Below, piece by piece: positions 40,580 to 53,978 of a DNA stretch of 64,000 bases. A program made the translations under genes and the position numbers. The first letter of the stretch is position 1; each line of letters opens with the position of its first letter. The DNA is from Odontesthes bonariensis (taxonomy: Eukaryota; Chordata; Actinopteri; Atheriniformes; Atherinopsidae). Where the stretch lies: NCBI RefSeq assembly GCF_027942865.1, contig NC_134509.1:26222697-26286696 (forward strand). Direction: 5' to 3'. The notes beneath the pieces were generated by a model that did not search any database, was not told where the DNA came from, and worked only from the letters and a program-made list of their open reading frames with translations.

Positions 40580-42430
40580 ATGGAAAGTCTCAGTATACAC
40601 ATCCCATCTACCAGCAACAAAAATGCCATGCAAGTAGACACCTTCTACGACGACAGCCTCCCATCCCCTCTTCCTGAAGACGAAGAACGGATCGGTCGCC
40701 AGGGTAAAGGCGCCAAGGCCAATGTTGCCTCCCGTCGCAAGCGAGAGTTCATTTCCGATGAGAAGAAAGATGCTTCCTACTGGGAAAAACGGAGGAAGAA
40801 CAACGAGGCAGCCAAGCGATCAAGGGAAAAGCGTCGCCTCAATGATATGGTGTTGGAGAACCGGGTCATGGCACTGAACGAGGAGAACGTGCGTCTAAAG
40901 ACGGAGCTCCTTCAGCTAAAGTTGCGCTTTGGTCTCATCAGCACGGCCTCCTACATGGAGAAAAGTCAGCAGATCTCCAACAGTATTGCTGATGCGAATA
41001 CTGGGAGCAGCACCAGTGGCACCCCAAACACCTACCTCTCAAGTAGTGGTTACTCCAGTGCGTCCCAGGTGATGCTGAATTCTGACTCATCAGAAACTGA
41101 ACAGTCAGTCCGTGGTGAGCGCCACTCAATGCTCCACAAGTACTCTCCACGGGGCTCAGTGTCTGACATGTCTGACGGCTCCTCCAGAGACAGCCCCGAA
41201 CCCATCAGCTACACCATAAAGAAGGAGTCCTCAAGCATGGAGATGGCCGGACTGGAAAACAACACGATTACTAATAGGATCCCTAATGGGATACCCAATG
41301 GAATTCCAACTGGGAATTACCAGGGCAACCACCCAACACTAGTTTCTACTCACCAGCAAAATGCCCCGTTGGCTGAAAGTGCGAGAGACTTCCAGCATCA
41401 TCAACAGCAGCAGCATCACATGGAAACCTCCAGTCCCGCCCCTCAGGCCACGTCCGCACAGAGGAGTGTCATCTTGTACCGCTCCAGCAGCGGCTGTTAC
41501 CCCATGGAGAGCCAGAGGTCAGAGGACCAGCAGTCCCAGCAGAGCAGACTGCCTCAGCATGGCCAGCACACTGTACCTTCCAAGTTCTCTGACTGCTCAG
41601 TGACCATCTCCGAGGTCGCTGAGAAGCTACAGAGGACAAAGACCATGGACTCACCACAGTATGAATACACTAACAGTCATCTCGAGTCTGCAGAGGAGCT
41701 GCAGCAAAGGTATAATCACAATGCCCAACAATCACATGACAACCTCCATCACTGCGGTTACCAGGCTCAGGAGAGCAGCCTTCATCACACTGAGAGCCAC
41801 CAGAACCCCTTCACGACTGATCTTATGCACAGTGAGGAGGCCAAGTCCTCCTTCACACAGCACAACGGCTACCTCAACACACTGGACGAAGAGCCCCCGG
41901 TTCTCACCTATGAGGGAGGCCCCCGAGTGGACAGTTTCTATCAAGAGAACTCTTCTGCTAAAGACACTTCCTCAAGCGATGGAGACCCTCGTAGTTCTGA
42001 TAAGGAGGGCTCCACAGATGACGAGTCCCCCTCCTCGTCCTCCTCAGACATCAGCAGCTACCGCCAGAAGATGGAGGGAGCCGCTAGTTTGCACGGCGAG
42101 TGTCAAGCCGAGGTCAAAGGCACTGCTCTGCCCCACAAGCTCCGCCTCAAATACAGAGCTCTGTCCAACGGGACAGCTGGAGCTCAGTTCGAGGGACTGA
42201 TCAGCACCTCTATGTCCCCCTCTCCCACTTTACCCCAACACCCTTACTTGGCTCTGCCCAGCAACCCTCACAGCAGCCAGGCCAACGGAGAATGCAGAGA
42301 GGCGGAGAATGACACTGAGTATGTGGAAGAAGCCAAATCTCAAATGAATGACAGTATGGAGGCTAAAAAGGACAGGGGGAAAAAGGGGTCAGGCAGTGTG
42401 AGAGTCGGGCGCAATAAGAGGCGAGATTAG
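40580..42430 (+). CDS. nfil3: NFIL3/E4BP4 bZIP transcription factor, paralog 2 (616 aa)
   Basis: D-box-binding bZIP repressor linked in vertebrates to circadian output and immune lineage control. It has a single coding exon; acceptor at 40547, first in-frame ATG at 40580 (aaaaaaATGG). The bZIP is at about residues 68-120: [20 protein letters not shown], then [20 protein letters not shown] and the family signature [10 protein letters not shown]. The N-terminal [18 protein letters not shown] is the NFIL3 hallmark. The long C-terminal half contains His/Gln-rich and Ser-rich stretches and the conserved [15 protein letters not shown]. At 616 aa it is longer than human NFIL3 (462 aa), mostly from these low-complexity parts. 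A small PNGI repeat ([14 protein letters not shown]) is at about 41274-41315. It is closer to NFIL3 than paralog 1 is. The symbol covers the family; teleosts hold several nfil3 paralogs. Confidence 0.93.
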   Translation: MESLSIHIPSTSNKNAMQVDTFYDDSLPSPLPEDEERIGRQGKGAKANVASRRKREFISDEKKDASYWEKRRKNNEAAKRSREKRRLNDMVLENRVMALNEENVRLKTELLQLKLRFGLISTASYMEKSQQISNSIADANTGSSTSGTPNTYLSSSGYSSASQVMLNSDSSETEQSVRGERHSMLHKYSPRGSVSDMSDGSSRDSPEPISYTIKKESSSMEMAGLENNTITNRIPNGIPNGIPTGNYQGNHPTLVSTHQQNAPLAESARDFQHHQQQQHHMETSSPAPQATSAQRSVILYRSSSGCYPMESQRSEDQQSQQSRLPQHGQHTVPSKFSDCSVTISEVAEKLQRTKTMDSPQYEYTNSHLESAEELQQRYNHNAQQSHDNLHHCGYQAQESSLHHTESHQNPFTTDLMHSEEAKSSFTQHNGYLNTLDEEPPVLTYEGGPRVDSFYQENSSAKDTSSSDGDPRSSDKEGSTDDESPSSSSSDISSYRQKMEGAASLHGECQAEVKGTALPHKLRLKYRALSNGTAGAQFEGLISTSMSPSPTLPQHPYLALPSNPHSSQANGECREAENDTEYVEEAKSQMNDSMEAKKDRGKKGSGSVRVGRNKRRD

Positions 42431-43960
42431 GACAAACGGGAGCAGCTTGAGTGTTTTCCTGTCATCTGCAGGGGACAAACTCTTATAACTTTGACTCACA
42501 TCGGCACCTTGTAAGACGGAGCAGAACCTGTGATCTGTGTGAGGTGTATTTAGGATGTGATGGCACCATCAAGTTCCACTGTGTCACCCATACCCCCTTC
42601 TCTCCTACCTCCCACACGTCCCTCTAACTACAATAACAGACTGAGGGATGCAACAAGATAAAACTCTCCAGAACTGGAGTTTGGGACATTTCCCTTGAGG
42701 AAGATTGAATTACCCAATTATTCATTTTTGTAATTTGCCTTAGTGGCTGGTCAGTGTTCATTGTGGCATTACAGGAGCATTCCTTTTTACCAAAGACACA
42801 CATATTTCCTTTACTGTTTCCCTTTTTTTGGCAGAGTTACATTCTTCCTCCCCCCTCTTCCTCACCGTTCACCCTGTTAAACGCCGGCACACGAGTCCTC
42901 TTCACTCCTGAAGCACTTAGATTGTATAATACTGTGACATATAAATTTACATATATTGAATATATATTTTAAGAAAAAAATTGTCAAAAACAATTAAAAA
43001 AAAAAATAAAGCGGGGGGGATGCAGGAGTTACAAGTTTGATGTTTTGAAATGCCTTGTACAGTCCCCATTTGTTTAGAAAAAAAGCCTCAAAAAGATTTT
43101 TTCTTTAACGAAAGCTCTGAGCCACAACTTGTAAAAGGAAAAGAAAGGTACAGCTTTTGTTTTGTTTTTTTTAGATCGGGCTCCTTGTTTGTGCTCTTTG
43201 ACACTCAAAGCGGTCAATGCCAGTTATTTGCATATCAGTCAAGGCAACGCAGTCACACGTGGCTGTTTATTTAAAACTTGACAAGCACAAGGCGAGTTTT
43301 GTTTGCCAGTCGATAAATAAAATCAGTAGAAGGCAAAAATTATCTTAACAGATAAAATGTCTCTCCAGTCGCAACCAGCAAAGCTGCTCTCTTTTCAAAA
43401 GGTGCCTCTTTATTGTGTTGTTCCTCGTCCCCACGTTGGCAAATGTCTTCACGACCCCTCCCTTCTCTGCACTGATTTGTTTTAGATACAGTAGCTGCAG
43501 TAAATCACACATTATGTAAAACTTTCACTTCCTGGTGCCTGCCTCCAGCCACTATGTATAAATGTAAAGTTGTCTCTCTTTCTTGTATACTGCTGTCATT
43601 ATTTTATTATTATTTTATTGATATTTTCTATTATATTCGTTATTTTGGCTATTAAGTGTATTTTTTCTGTCATCCTGTTGTCTCTTTTTGCTCTGTGCTC
43701 TTCCTGGTTGTGCTGTGTATTTATCCATGCTACTTTTTGCCCCAGTCACCATTTGTATTCTGTGTTAATGTATAACCTGTCTTCTGCCGAAAGAATTTTC
43801 CGAAAATGTAAAAGTTAAGAAAAAAAAAAAAAGGATAAGGCTTATCCTGAGGTGATTATGTATTGCTATAATTCACATGGATATGCAAATTGTTCTGAGA
43901 ACATACAGTTTTAATTGTGAAAGATTGAAGATGGATGTGGGGGTGAAATAAAAGGTTGTT
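42431..43960 (+). other. 3' untranslated region of nfil3 paralog 2
   Basis: About 1.5 kb, with candidate AATAAA hexamers near 43006, 43316 and at 43947-43952. The last follows atgtgggggtgaaa and is the likely main site. A D-box octamer TTATGTAA is at 43512-43519. Confidence 0.55.
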
Positions 43961-44679
43961 CAATTTATTCATGACTCTTTTGAACTTTTTGAGCCACAAA
44001 CTAGACCAATGAGCCGATTTTCAGGTCTACCAGTACAGCTCACACACAACCGTCACGATGACATCGTCATTTAATAACCGCAAACCTTTCCTGAAATGAC
44101 GAACTCAAACTGTATGAAGCCACAGCATGGGAGGGGCCTGTTGGCTACACTTTACCTCCGAATACAAGCACGATATATTTATACACACTGCCCCATATCA
44201 CAGATGGGAGCAAAATAAACCACTAAGCTCATATTACCCAAACACCCTGCCTGCTCTCAAGAGTGCATTAAAATGGGGATGAAATATTACATCAACTTAA
44301 TGAAATATTCATATTTGAATTTCTGAATAAACTGGCTACGAGTTGGAAAAGCAAAATTAATTCATACAAATCTAAAAGCCAAATTTGACAACATGAAAGA
44401 TGAGGAAACGAGGATCACAGTTTATATACAAAGTTAAGAGAAGCTGGAGCAACTTATCAGTATAACTTTCAATAGAAAATAAAATGACAGTATCTAATTC
44501 TACAGTATGTGCTTTCTGTGAGTTGTTGTGGAATAAATGTAAAAGAATATAAATAAATAATAGCTCAAATCTTCACAGCTGGCAGCTGTTTTTACTTTAC
44601 TTGTGGTGCTTTGGACAGAGTGGAGCATTTATAAGTTAATGAGCCAATTATTACCTCAAAGTTCAAATTTTTAAAAATA

Positions 44680-45010
44680 AAAAAAAAAGAGTTTATTAAA
44701 ATAGCACCAATCATAACTAAAGTAACCTCAAGGCACTTTAAAGTGAAGTGGTTTTAATTATTTGTAATTAAATTATAATCCAATTAAATTAACTGAAAGC
44801 CAAATGAGTCTAATTCGTATAATATTGGGGATGAGAGGCTATTAACAGAAAGGCAGGGAAACCTGTTGATAAAGAGAAACAAGTTAATGACAACATTTAT
44901 GTCATATGTATATAGAGAGTAAAAGAGAGCAAAGTGAGGATAGATGCATCATAGGAAGTCTTCCAGGAGTGTGGGCCTGTAGTTGCATTATAATAGTTAC
45001 GATTCCCAGA
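44680..45010. mobile_element. Degenerate LINE/SINE 3'-end-derived repeat
   Basis: The sequence gtttattaaaatagcacc...cctcaaggcacttta (44692-44740), followed further on by gaggctattaacag and tcttccaggagtgtgggcct, follows the order of a common teleost repeat. It is too diverged for exact boundaries. Confidence 0.45.
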
Positions 45011-45172
45011 GACCTTTTCAATATCAATACACTTTCGAATATTTGTTTTCTGTTTCTGGTGTTCGAGATTTACACAAACAAGGGCTTCACAGGATGTGTT
45101 TTTCTTTAAGAAATTAAAGAAAGTTAAAAAAAAAAAAAGAACAAAGTAGAATCAAAAGCAGAGGGTGAACAG

Positions 45173-45266
45173 TGAATGAGCCAGCCCCCGTCTGACCACA
45201 CTGATTAGGGAGCAATGGCTGCTGGAAAAAGCTGCACGCTGCTGTTATGGGTTACATAAGACACAC
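45173..45266 (+). promoter_or_regulatory. Duplicated D-box element, copy 1
   Basis: Shared blocks with copy 2 in the same order: GAATGAGCCAGCCCCCGTC, ctgat-a-gg, a CAAT-G/A-GCTGCTGG core (SOX-like AACAAT/AGCAAT), GCTGTTA, and GGGTTACATAAGA with a perfect D-box (45252-45259). It lies about 1.3 kb past the end of nfil3 paralog 2. No coding potential is seen. Enhancer function is inference. Confidence 0.55.
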
Positions 45267-46067
45267 CTTCACTTGCTCCTGCAGTGCATCCTGCTTCCTT
45301 CATCCACTGCTCATTTCTGATGCTCAGGTGCCTAATTAACACACTTTGATCAGCAAACAGGTGCATAGGGTTTTTCTTACCTTCACACTTTAATGAGCAT
45401 TAATGACCCTGTTCTAGGTTCACTGGTTGAACGTCATTCAGGACCTTCATTTCTCACTTAAACACAGTTGTAAATTTGGTCTTTGTTAAAGTTCTTTTTT
45501 TTTTCCTGCTTCAAAGACACTTCAATTGCTAACTAATATGTCCAGTCCCTTCACAGGTGTTTTTGTAACATGGTAATCAGCTTCATTCAGGTCACCTGTC
45601 ACTGGTTTTAAGGCTGTGGCTGATTGGTGTCAGTTTAACAAGGAAACTGGAGCTGTTTATTGAAGTGATGACATGTCAGTTTTGTTTTATCAGTACAGCT
45701 CGTTCTAGTTCCTGATAATAGACAAAAGTAAACAATTAAAATGAATGAATATTGCATTGCAATGTGGTCAAGTCAAAGAGCTGTTTAAACGAACAAAAAC
45801 AATAACAGGCAGAATCAGTTTACAGTGTCCCAACTTAAAGAATGCTCAAACCACATGCTAGGCAGTGTTGCCTAACATGAGTTATTCCACATGAGTAAAG
45901 TGATAAGTTCTTACTTTCTATATCTGGTGTTGTCCAGAATTGCATAATATCACAAAGCAGTGCTTTGGAGGTTGTGTATGAAGAAATAAAAAAAAAAGAA
46001 GAACAAAAATCAAGCAAAAACAAGTTACACAAGTGTCTCAGGATAACAACTGCGTCAGACTGTGAGT

Positions 46068-46178
46068 GCTGAATGAGCCAGCCCCCGTCCAGCCGTGCTG
46101 ATAATGGAACAATAGCTGCTGGGAACAGCAGGTTGGCTTGAGCAGAGCGGGCCGCTGTTACGGGTTACATAAGAGACA
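46068..46178 (+). promoter_or_regulatory. Duplicated D-box element, copy 2
   Basis: It repeats the block order of copy 1 with substitutions and roughly 15-20 extra bases in the middle: GAATGAGCCAGCCCCCGTC (46071-46089), AACAATAGCTGCTGGGAA, GCTGTTACGGGTTACATAAG, with the D-box at 46165-46172. The A-rich stretches before both copies are also alike, suggesting that more than the core was duplicated. Confidence 0.55.
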
Positions 46179-46179
46179 C

Positions 46180-48523
46180 GACAGGAAGGAGAGCCTGTCA
46201 TCTGCAGAGGTGTTGCATGTTCAAAGACAAACCCAACTTTCTTGAAAATCTCAGGGCTCTAGTTTGAAAATCTCAACAAGGAAGGGAGGAACCCCCTCCA
46301 CCCCCCAAAAAAAACAAAAACTTAAGAAGATGCTTTCATACTCAGAGCCTCTCATTGCACAACAACATGAAGCACATCCAGAGCAGCACTCTCAGTCTCA
46401 TGTCTCAATTTCAGATTAATGGATGACGGATGTGCGTGTGTGGAAGCAGCTGACCACAAACAGACCTGCTGTTTCTCATCAGTAATATGAAACTCCTTTG
46501 TGTTTTCACTTCTGCTCGCCACACCAACCAACAGCCAGGTATAACAAGGTGACATTCCTGAGGAAACCGCAGTGCTTTGTGCTGCACCCTCTGTCTTTCA
46601 TTTTCTCTCTGACACCTTTCCCCTCCCTCCCATCCCTCCCGCACTCTTTCTCACTCATTCCGCTTATTTTCCAGCCCATCTTCGAGGTCTACAAGCTGCT
46701 TTATGTTGTGCTGAGGCTTGTGAAAACAGGCCAGGAGCATGAAAGTAGGTCAGTGAGGAGGGTTGGGAGAGGATGGAGGAGAGGGGAGAGTAGCGAGAGA
46801 GAAAGAGGGGTTATTCAGAGTGGAGAGAATGAGAGACAGGGGGGACAGAAGGGGGGGAGGAGAGGAGGGTTACATCACATCCCTCCACTAAGTAAACTTG
46901 GGTAAACTACTCAGAAAGAAGCTCTCTGCCTGCGGGAGCAGGTCAGTAGCACACACTGGCTGATTGATTCCCCCAAGCTAACATGATTACGTTTTAGAAC
47001 TCTGCGTAACATTTTCACTTGACTGCAGATCACCAATTTTATCACCTTTAGCGCAACAACAAACAGCCGTTTAGGTACTTTTTGTGTAATATGGAAACAT
47101 TAACTTCTTAGTTCATTACATAAATGGAATTTGAATGTAGGGATATTTTTAAAATTGTGACAAATGGCTCTTCTAAGTGGAGCAGCAGAGGATCTGGCAG
47201 TAATTTATGACTTGCATATAAAACTCTAAACGATTTGTGTTGACCTAATTTGAGTTTTCCCTCACATATCTCAAAGTAACTAAGCAGTGGAGGTGTGACC
47301 CAGGAAGGCAACTTCCTCATATATAAAGAAGTTAATGAAAGGTCATAGTGTGGAGTGTGTTAGTGTGTGTAAAAATATAGAGTGAGGGGGGGTTGTTGGC
47401 TTTGTGCTGCCTGCGGTGATCAGCAGCCTTCACTGGTTATGTAACCGAGATGTTGCAGTATGTAGGTCAGCTGCACAGGGAGAGGCAGCGATGGGGTATG
47501 GGGAATGAAGCTGAGGAGTGTGTGAGTCCTTTCAGCCACTTGTCCGCACACAGAGGATGTGCTTTTTTAAATCATGGTGAGCAGATGTCAGATACCATTA
47601 GTCACTGCTGAAATCTCCACTTAATGACCTGAAATCTGAACAGCGAGAAGAGGAAATCATCAGAAGATGGGTGCTGCAGAAACCTGTTGTGCGACGAAGC
47701 CGAACGCTGCCAAATTTAAACATTAACTTAGTAAATGTTTACTTTTCACATTCCGGCCCCCATTAACTTTGGATTAGTTTGTGTCTTATGGGGTGTGTTG
47801 AAAACGTTTGATGGCGTTCAGTTTCAATTCAGTTCAAACATTGTTAATTACATTACACAGAGAGTCCAGGAAAAGTTTGAGTTTAATTATGAGTGTTCTG
47901 GACCTGTTGTGCTGTGTTTATTGGCCATCAAAGTTAAGATAAAAATAATCAGGATTACACAAAGAAGGGACAGAGTTAAAGAATAAATAACTCTGGAATG
48001 CAGCCCAATTCATTATTGAATAATTCCCAGTCCCTCACTGAGTGTTGTTAAAGACAGACAAACTTTCAGAGCTTACTTAGAATAACATATATTGTAAATA
48101 AATTCCTTTGACGATGGGTGAAATAAGTAGAATAAATATCTGTGGTTGTGGATCACCTTCTGAGCCACTTTCTGTGTGAATTTGCAGGGTCGAAGGGACC
48201 ATTTCCCAGTGTCAAAAGAAACCAAAGAGTTTAATATCGGTGAAAAGAACAACACCCACAACATGAAAAAGGGCTCAGATTTATCACATGCCTGCAAGAA
48301 GAATGCAAGATAAAACAGAAAGCGACAGAGGGAGAAAAACGACTCCTCTGTTCAACATGCTAGGTTGGCTGCCATTCAAGAGAGAGTTATGTTGCCTGCA
48401 ATGATCCATTCAGTCCCTGCTGGCTCTGTCTGACAAAGTACTGTAAAATAGGTCAGTCGATGTATGCGTGTGTAATTCTACAGATGTGCATGCAACAATC
48501 ATATGAGGACTGCCGACTTCAGT

Positions 48524-48574
<51 letters not shown>

Positions 48575-49080
48575 GCATTTACGTCACAGTGTTAAAATAG
48601 GCCACAAGAAAGTTGTGCACTCCTGAAATGAAAGTAGGCCACTTGGAATAACTGTGTGTGTTGGTGCGTGCTCGTGTAAGAGATGAATCAGCTTCATCTT
48701 ATGCAACGCTAAACCACACTCACTACCATTTCTTGTACCCTTGTGGTAGAAGAAGTGGCCTGCAAGTGTACATGTGAGTGTGTATTTGTTATAATGGAGG
48801 GTACTGTGAGTTTTAACCAGTGAAAACTGCCTTTTGAATTCTCATGCCTGCTGTGCCTTTGCTCAAGTTCGGACTTCTCATTTACAGAAAAAGAAAAATC
48901 TGCCGTTTAGGTAGCAATCAGGATCTGACTTGAGGAAGTAACTCCAGTGGGGTTTCTGTTCAGTTAAAGATGTTCAGACTAAATTAAATAAACAATAATC
49001 ATATAATTTAGTCTTCCTTAAAATAGAATTGTACAATTTAAACAAGTGGAATGTTTCTAATTTAAAACATTTAGTAGTCT
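46180..49080. other. Intergenic, no gene recognised
   Basis: Purine-rich low complexity lies near 46740-46870. A D-box TTATGTAA is at 47437-47444. The open frame at 46498-46905 is compositional (C/T-rich then G/A-rich) and lacks family features. Confidence 0.5.
48525..48570 (+). repeat. (AC)23 microsatellite
   Basis: An uninterrupted dinucleotide run of 46 nt. Confidence 0.97.
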
Positions 49081-49084
49081 GCTC

Positions 49085-49440
49085 CTCTTGTCTCCAAGTC
49101 TCCAACTGTCAAGCTTGCGGGCTGATCATCTGGGCTTGTTTTGCAGCCACAGGACCTGGGCACCTTGCAGTCATTGAGTCCACCATGAACTCTTCTGTAT
49201 ACCGAAGTATTCTATTCTGTGAGGCCATCTGTCTGACGGCTAAAGCTTGGCTGAAACCGGATCATCAACAGGACAACGATCCCACACACAGCAGCAGATC
49301 TACAACAGAATGTCTGAAAAAGGAAATAATCAAGGTGTTGCAATGGTCCAGTCAAAGTCCAGACCTCAACCTGACTGAAATGCTGTGTTGGGACCTTAAG
49401 AGAGCTGTGCATAAATGAATACTCATAAACCTTTTGTTTT
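49085..49440 (+). pseudogene. Tc1-like transposase C-terminal fragment, a different lineage
   Basis: It encodes CGLIIWACFAATGPGHLAVI, then QQDNDPTHSS with the second catalytic aspartate region, and SQSPDLNLTEMLCWDLKRAV up to a stop. The N-terminal DNA-binding half is absent and several family residues are altered. It differs from copies A and B in sequence and lacks their deletion. Confidence 0.85.
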
Positions 49441-52400
49441 TGTAAATCTTTGGCCCATTTTTACTCAACACATCTGTGAAAGATTCTCATTACACAACAA
49501 GCTGCTGAGCTGCTGACTCAGTCCAGACTTACAAATTTCCCACATAGCTGTTGGGGGACTCTAACTCAGCTGTAATAAATGCCTCCTCACTGCTTCCATG
49601 GAAGAACATCCATATGTGTGTCATGTATGTGGACAGTAATAATTTGAAACCAGAGAAACATTAATGGCTCTGGTCCACATTAGTGTTTGGCATTGAATCC
49701 CAGCTGCCACAGAGATTCATAAATATTTCTAATGGAACATCACTGATCAATAAAGTTAATTAAACCCAGAGAGGAGACAGACTACCCACATCACTAAAGT
49801 CTTACAGCAGCACTTACAGGAAACTTGTACACTGTTTCTCATAAAAACTGGTTTATTATTAATGAGTTATTTATTATTGGTTTAATGATCTGCAATTGTC
49901 CATTAAAATGCATAAACAAAAATAACTCTTGAGAGTGCACGTGTACTCTGCATCTAAGTGAGGAACATCTTTAGTGGTTGGCTAATAGGCTATCTCATGC
50001 TAAGTTAGTCTGCTTTGTCTTTTAACCTTTTGTTAATTACGAGTTGCAGAATATCGATTCTAATGTATTTCTTTGTTTGGATCTCTTTTTCTAGATACAT
50101 TTTATGTTTTTACTTTACCAGATGTGCACTAAAACAGTCAGTAAGTTATAACCCAGTAAGACATGTTAGCTCACAAATGAGTTCAAATTAAGGTGAGCTT
50201 TCGAACATGCTGCTGACTGGTTGTCTGAGAGGATGCGCCAAATCATTCAAACTAACCATATGCATATTTTGGCAGTGAGAAGATGAGAAAACATTCATTG
50301 AGCACGTGTCTCCTGAAATACGGTGTCTTAGCTCAAGCCATGCCCATATGTGCAAGATTAAACAAACATGAGCAGCCTTTCTTTCTGCCAAATCAACTTG
50401 TTTAATCTTGTATGATCCTTTAATATGACATTTTTACACAGAATGATGAGTGTAGATTTTGTGCCCTGTCACTTCCAATGGCATTGCTTTATTAAGGGAT
50501 CTCCTCAGGGCCAGTATAGAGGAGATGAATTATCTAGCATTATCTAAGTAGGTGTGGGCCTACATTTCTAACAGCCTTCACAGCACTTATATAACTAATG
50601 TCAGTTCATGTGTCATAATACGTTTCAAAGCTCATGTATTTTCAGTTCTTTGGATGTTTTTTCTCACGCATTCAGTCCTTCTCAGGACAACAGTGTTGTT
50701 CATGGAGAGATGTTGTAGCCTACCATTCTTAGTCCATCAGCAGATGTTTTGCTGCGTTTCCCTTCCATTTAAAATAACCCAAACAGTGTTGTATTGAATT
50801 TAAGTCAGACAACAAAATGACATACGTCTCTGTAGTCTTTTCCGCCCTCTTTGTAAAGAGTTTTCCTCACAATCCTTGTCAGTTAGTATTTGGGTATAAA
50901 TCAGCTCAGTCACATCTGTGTTGATTGGACATTTCCATGCAAATGTAACAATTCAACTGGGCTACTGTCCTTGTCCAGGTATACAAGCATGGATGGACAA
51001 TTGGTTTATAGACCAAAGTATGTGTTACTCGGTTATAATATGTAGTAATATGCCCCCTTTCAGCTTGTTGGTATTGGGCTTTTCCCAGTTGATCGATTAC
51101 ATCACAGATCAGAAAAACTTTAACATACAATTTAGCGAGAAGCAAATTAGCATCATACCGGTAAATTTAGAGCATATATATATTTACTTTATATATGAGA
51201 TTAGCTGCTACTGGCTTCTTCCTCTGTGTACCTAATTTTTCTGCTACCTTCACATCAGTGCTTGGGATGGGGACAGTGCAGCATTCGCAAAGTACCTAGA
51301 CTAGTTCTGGTCCAGTTGAACGTATACCAACAAGCCGTCCAACTGAAATAGCCGTATAGGTTGTTGTTCATGCCCTTCAATCCAACCCCAAATGACATCC
51401 TTTGAATTAAAGAGGCAGAAGAGAAATACAACTCAAATAATCATTTATATATCGGAGCAAACGTCATTCTTAAGTCTTTTGTATAAGAAGGTTAGGGCTA
51501 AAAGAAATTATCTTTACAACACTGTAATGGACGCCTTCACATGGTGTTTCTCTCACGAGATTTTGTGTATTCTTTGAATGTTATTAGTAGTTGTATCTGC
51601 CTGCATGAACCAACGCCATGTGGGCACATTTTGGGGAGGAGGATAGTCTTATGTGCACATGCAGGAATAATTCAGCTTGTGTGTTGGACTGATTTTGAGA
51701 AATTGATTCAGCACAATTTCGGTTGGACTAACATGTTTACATGTTTTTCTAAACGCACTTTGCTAGGATTTTTTGTTGACTTTTTATAGTCCTCACTACA
51801 TTTCCGCCAAACAGAACTCTTCCAGAACTCTGAAGAACTCTGAAAGCAACTTTGGATTTTTCTATGATATTGAAGTTTATATTTTGCAATGTTCTTAACC
51901 ATGAACTGTCAAAGAAACTCTTATCGCCACTGATAACCGCTGCACCAGTTCGGAAGCAAGGGCCGTTCTTTCAGAGCTAGATTGTGCAAGTTGGTGACAT
52001 AATTTTAGTAGGACGGCCACTGCAACTTTGATTGGTGGTACCAGGGGTCACTCTATATCACCTGATTAATCCTGCAACTGTGCTGCTTTTCATTTCTCTC
52101 AGGTTAGAGATCCTCCTTTATCTCTGCTGACTCATGTTCAGATTTTTCAATTTCTGCAGAGTCATGGTGCAAACATACAGACTGACAGAGCCCATTGATC
52201 CAAAAATGAGGAAGTTCTGGTGTCATACGGTCATGTTCATGCAACTATACCAACTGGAAATCACAGATGTAGTTAAATTTGTTTTAGTGATCACAGGTGT
52301 ATTCACTTTTGTTGCCCTGGGTTTTCCATTTGTGGGTTTGTATTTTCAAAACAGTCTTTCTAGTTTGATTGTTATTTCTCGTATTCTCTGATAATCTCAG

Positions 52401-53840
52401 AAGGATCATTTCTGACGCACAAAGCTGTTAATGTGGTGTTTCAGCAGAAAAATGTCAATATTACTTAAGCCTGACAAAACAACATGTTAGACAGTGAGGT
52501 AACCTGCAGTCATTTGTAGTGGCTATTAGGTGGATTAACCCCTTTAAGATTAGTCTCAGCCATTTCTCCCATCTGTGCACTATTACAGCACAGATATGCT
52601 ACTGTACACACACACGCATACATGTACACACTCATGGGTTAACAATAGAGGCTTTAGAATCAGGGTCATGTTTACAAGACAAAATCTTTTCCATTTAAAC
52701 TCTACAAAGAATCTATGTGTGATCACTCACAATACACACACCTTCTCTTATTATTCGCAAGTATACTGCAGACACACTCATGTGCAAAAAACACACGCAA
52801 ACAATAATCTGTGATTAGTTGGTGGGTTTAATTCTCAGCTGAGTGAACAGTAAACATACAACCAACTTATAATACTGACATAACAATGTGGAGTTAGTGG
52901 CATAGCTGCCTCTGAGGAGCGGCTTTAGATGAAACTTGTAAGTACATGAACATGTATTGATGTATATGTGTGTAAGTGAGGGCTTTGTAACACTCAACAC
53001 ATCCTATTCCGATGCTGAAACCTTGAAACAGAAACCTTAATATCAGTGAATTTTCCCAGAAGTCCCCAGAAGACAAAAACGTGGGTATTACAAGTGACTC
53101 AGCTTGGAATGGAGATAAGACGACTAATGAATATCTAAAAGTAAATAAAAAATTAATCTTTGATTTGTTGAAACTGAAACTTGAACAACTCCTCCTACTT
53201 ATTACGAGACTGCGTCACATTATGACACAAGAATCAGTGTTTAAAACTGGATTGAATAACCAATCGCAGCAAATTACGTAAACCTTTCTGAAATGCAACT
53301 GGTGAGTAAAACCTGATCAGAATCCAGGCAAACAGCGCCATCACATGGATAGTTAAGAAGCTTGGTTGTTACACAAAGTATAAAAGTTAAGTAATTATGT
53401 TTTTTTTGCCATTTTGAGGGAATATGTAACTTATTTTAAGACTGTGATTGAGTGATTAAATGTGTGTGCAAAAAAAGGAACGAAAGTCACAGATTTCAGT
53501 GAATTTTCTTATTACAATTTAGTGCATTTTGCTTAATACAATCTACCGTTAACGTTTTGGGCTCATAGTACAAGTGCAGGTCAATGTGATGCTGCTAAGT
53601 TGTTTGTACTCCACTAATAATAACGTAAAGTAGGTTAAAGGTAAGAAGTGTTTTGATGCATTCAGTGCAGATTTCAGAAAATATTTCTGTTTTTCTGATT
53701 GTCCATATAGATAGTTTTGGTTATGTATGCCTCACCAAAATATCTAAAATAAATATAACAATTAAATAAATATACATCCTAAACAGGCTGTTGTTTGCAT
53801 CACAGTCTGTGTTACATATGCGGGCCTCACTTCTTTCACT
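49441..53840. other. Intergenic, no gene recognised
   Basis: Short frames only, with no splice-supported exon or repeat family that I can name. Confidence 0.5.
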
Positions 53841-53978
53841 CAAAGGTATAAAAGCTCCTGAAAGCAATCTAAAACTGATCTCTGAGCCCACAAAGCAGCT
53901 TCTGTGAGACTGCCTGGGGGGAACTAAATCATTTTCAGCTCTCACATGATACCGGTTAACTGCTGAACGGTCTGGCAG

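Noticed and set aside
46498-46905. 135-codon ORF near 46.5-46.9 kb
   Set aside because: The composition is a pyrimidine-rich then purine-rich stretch, which favours open frames; no domain is recognisable.
48525-48570. Regularly repeated DNA as a CRISPR-like array
   Set aside because: It is a simple (AC)n microsatellite; there are no spacers and the genome is a vertebrate one.
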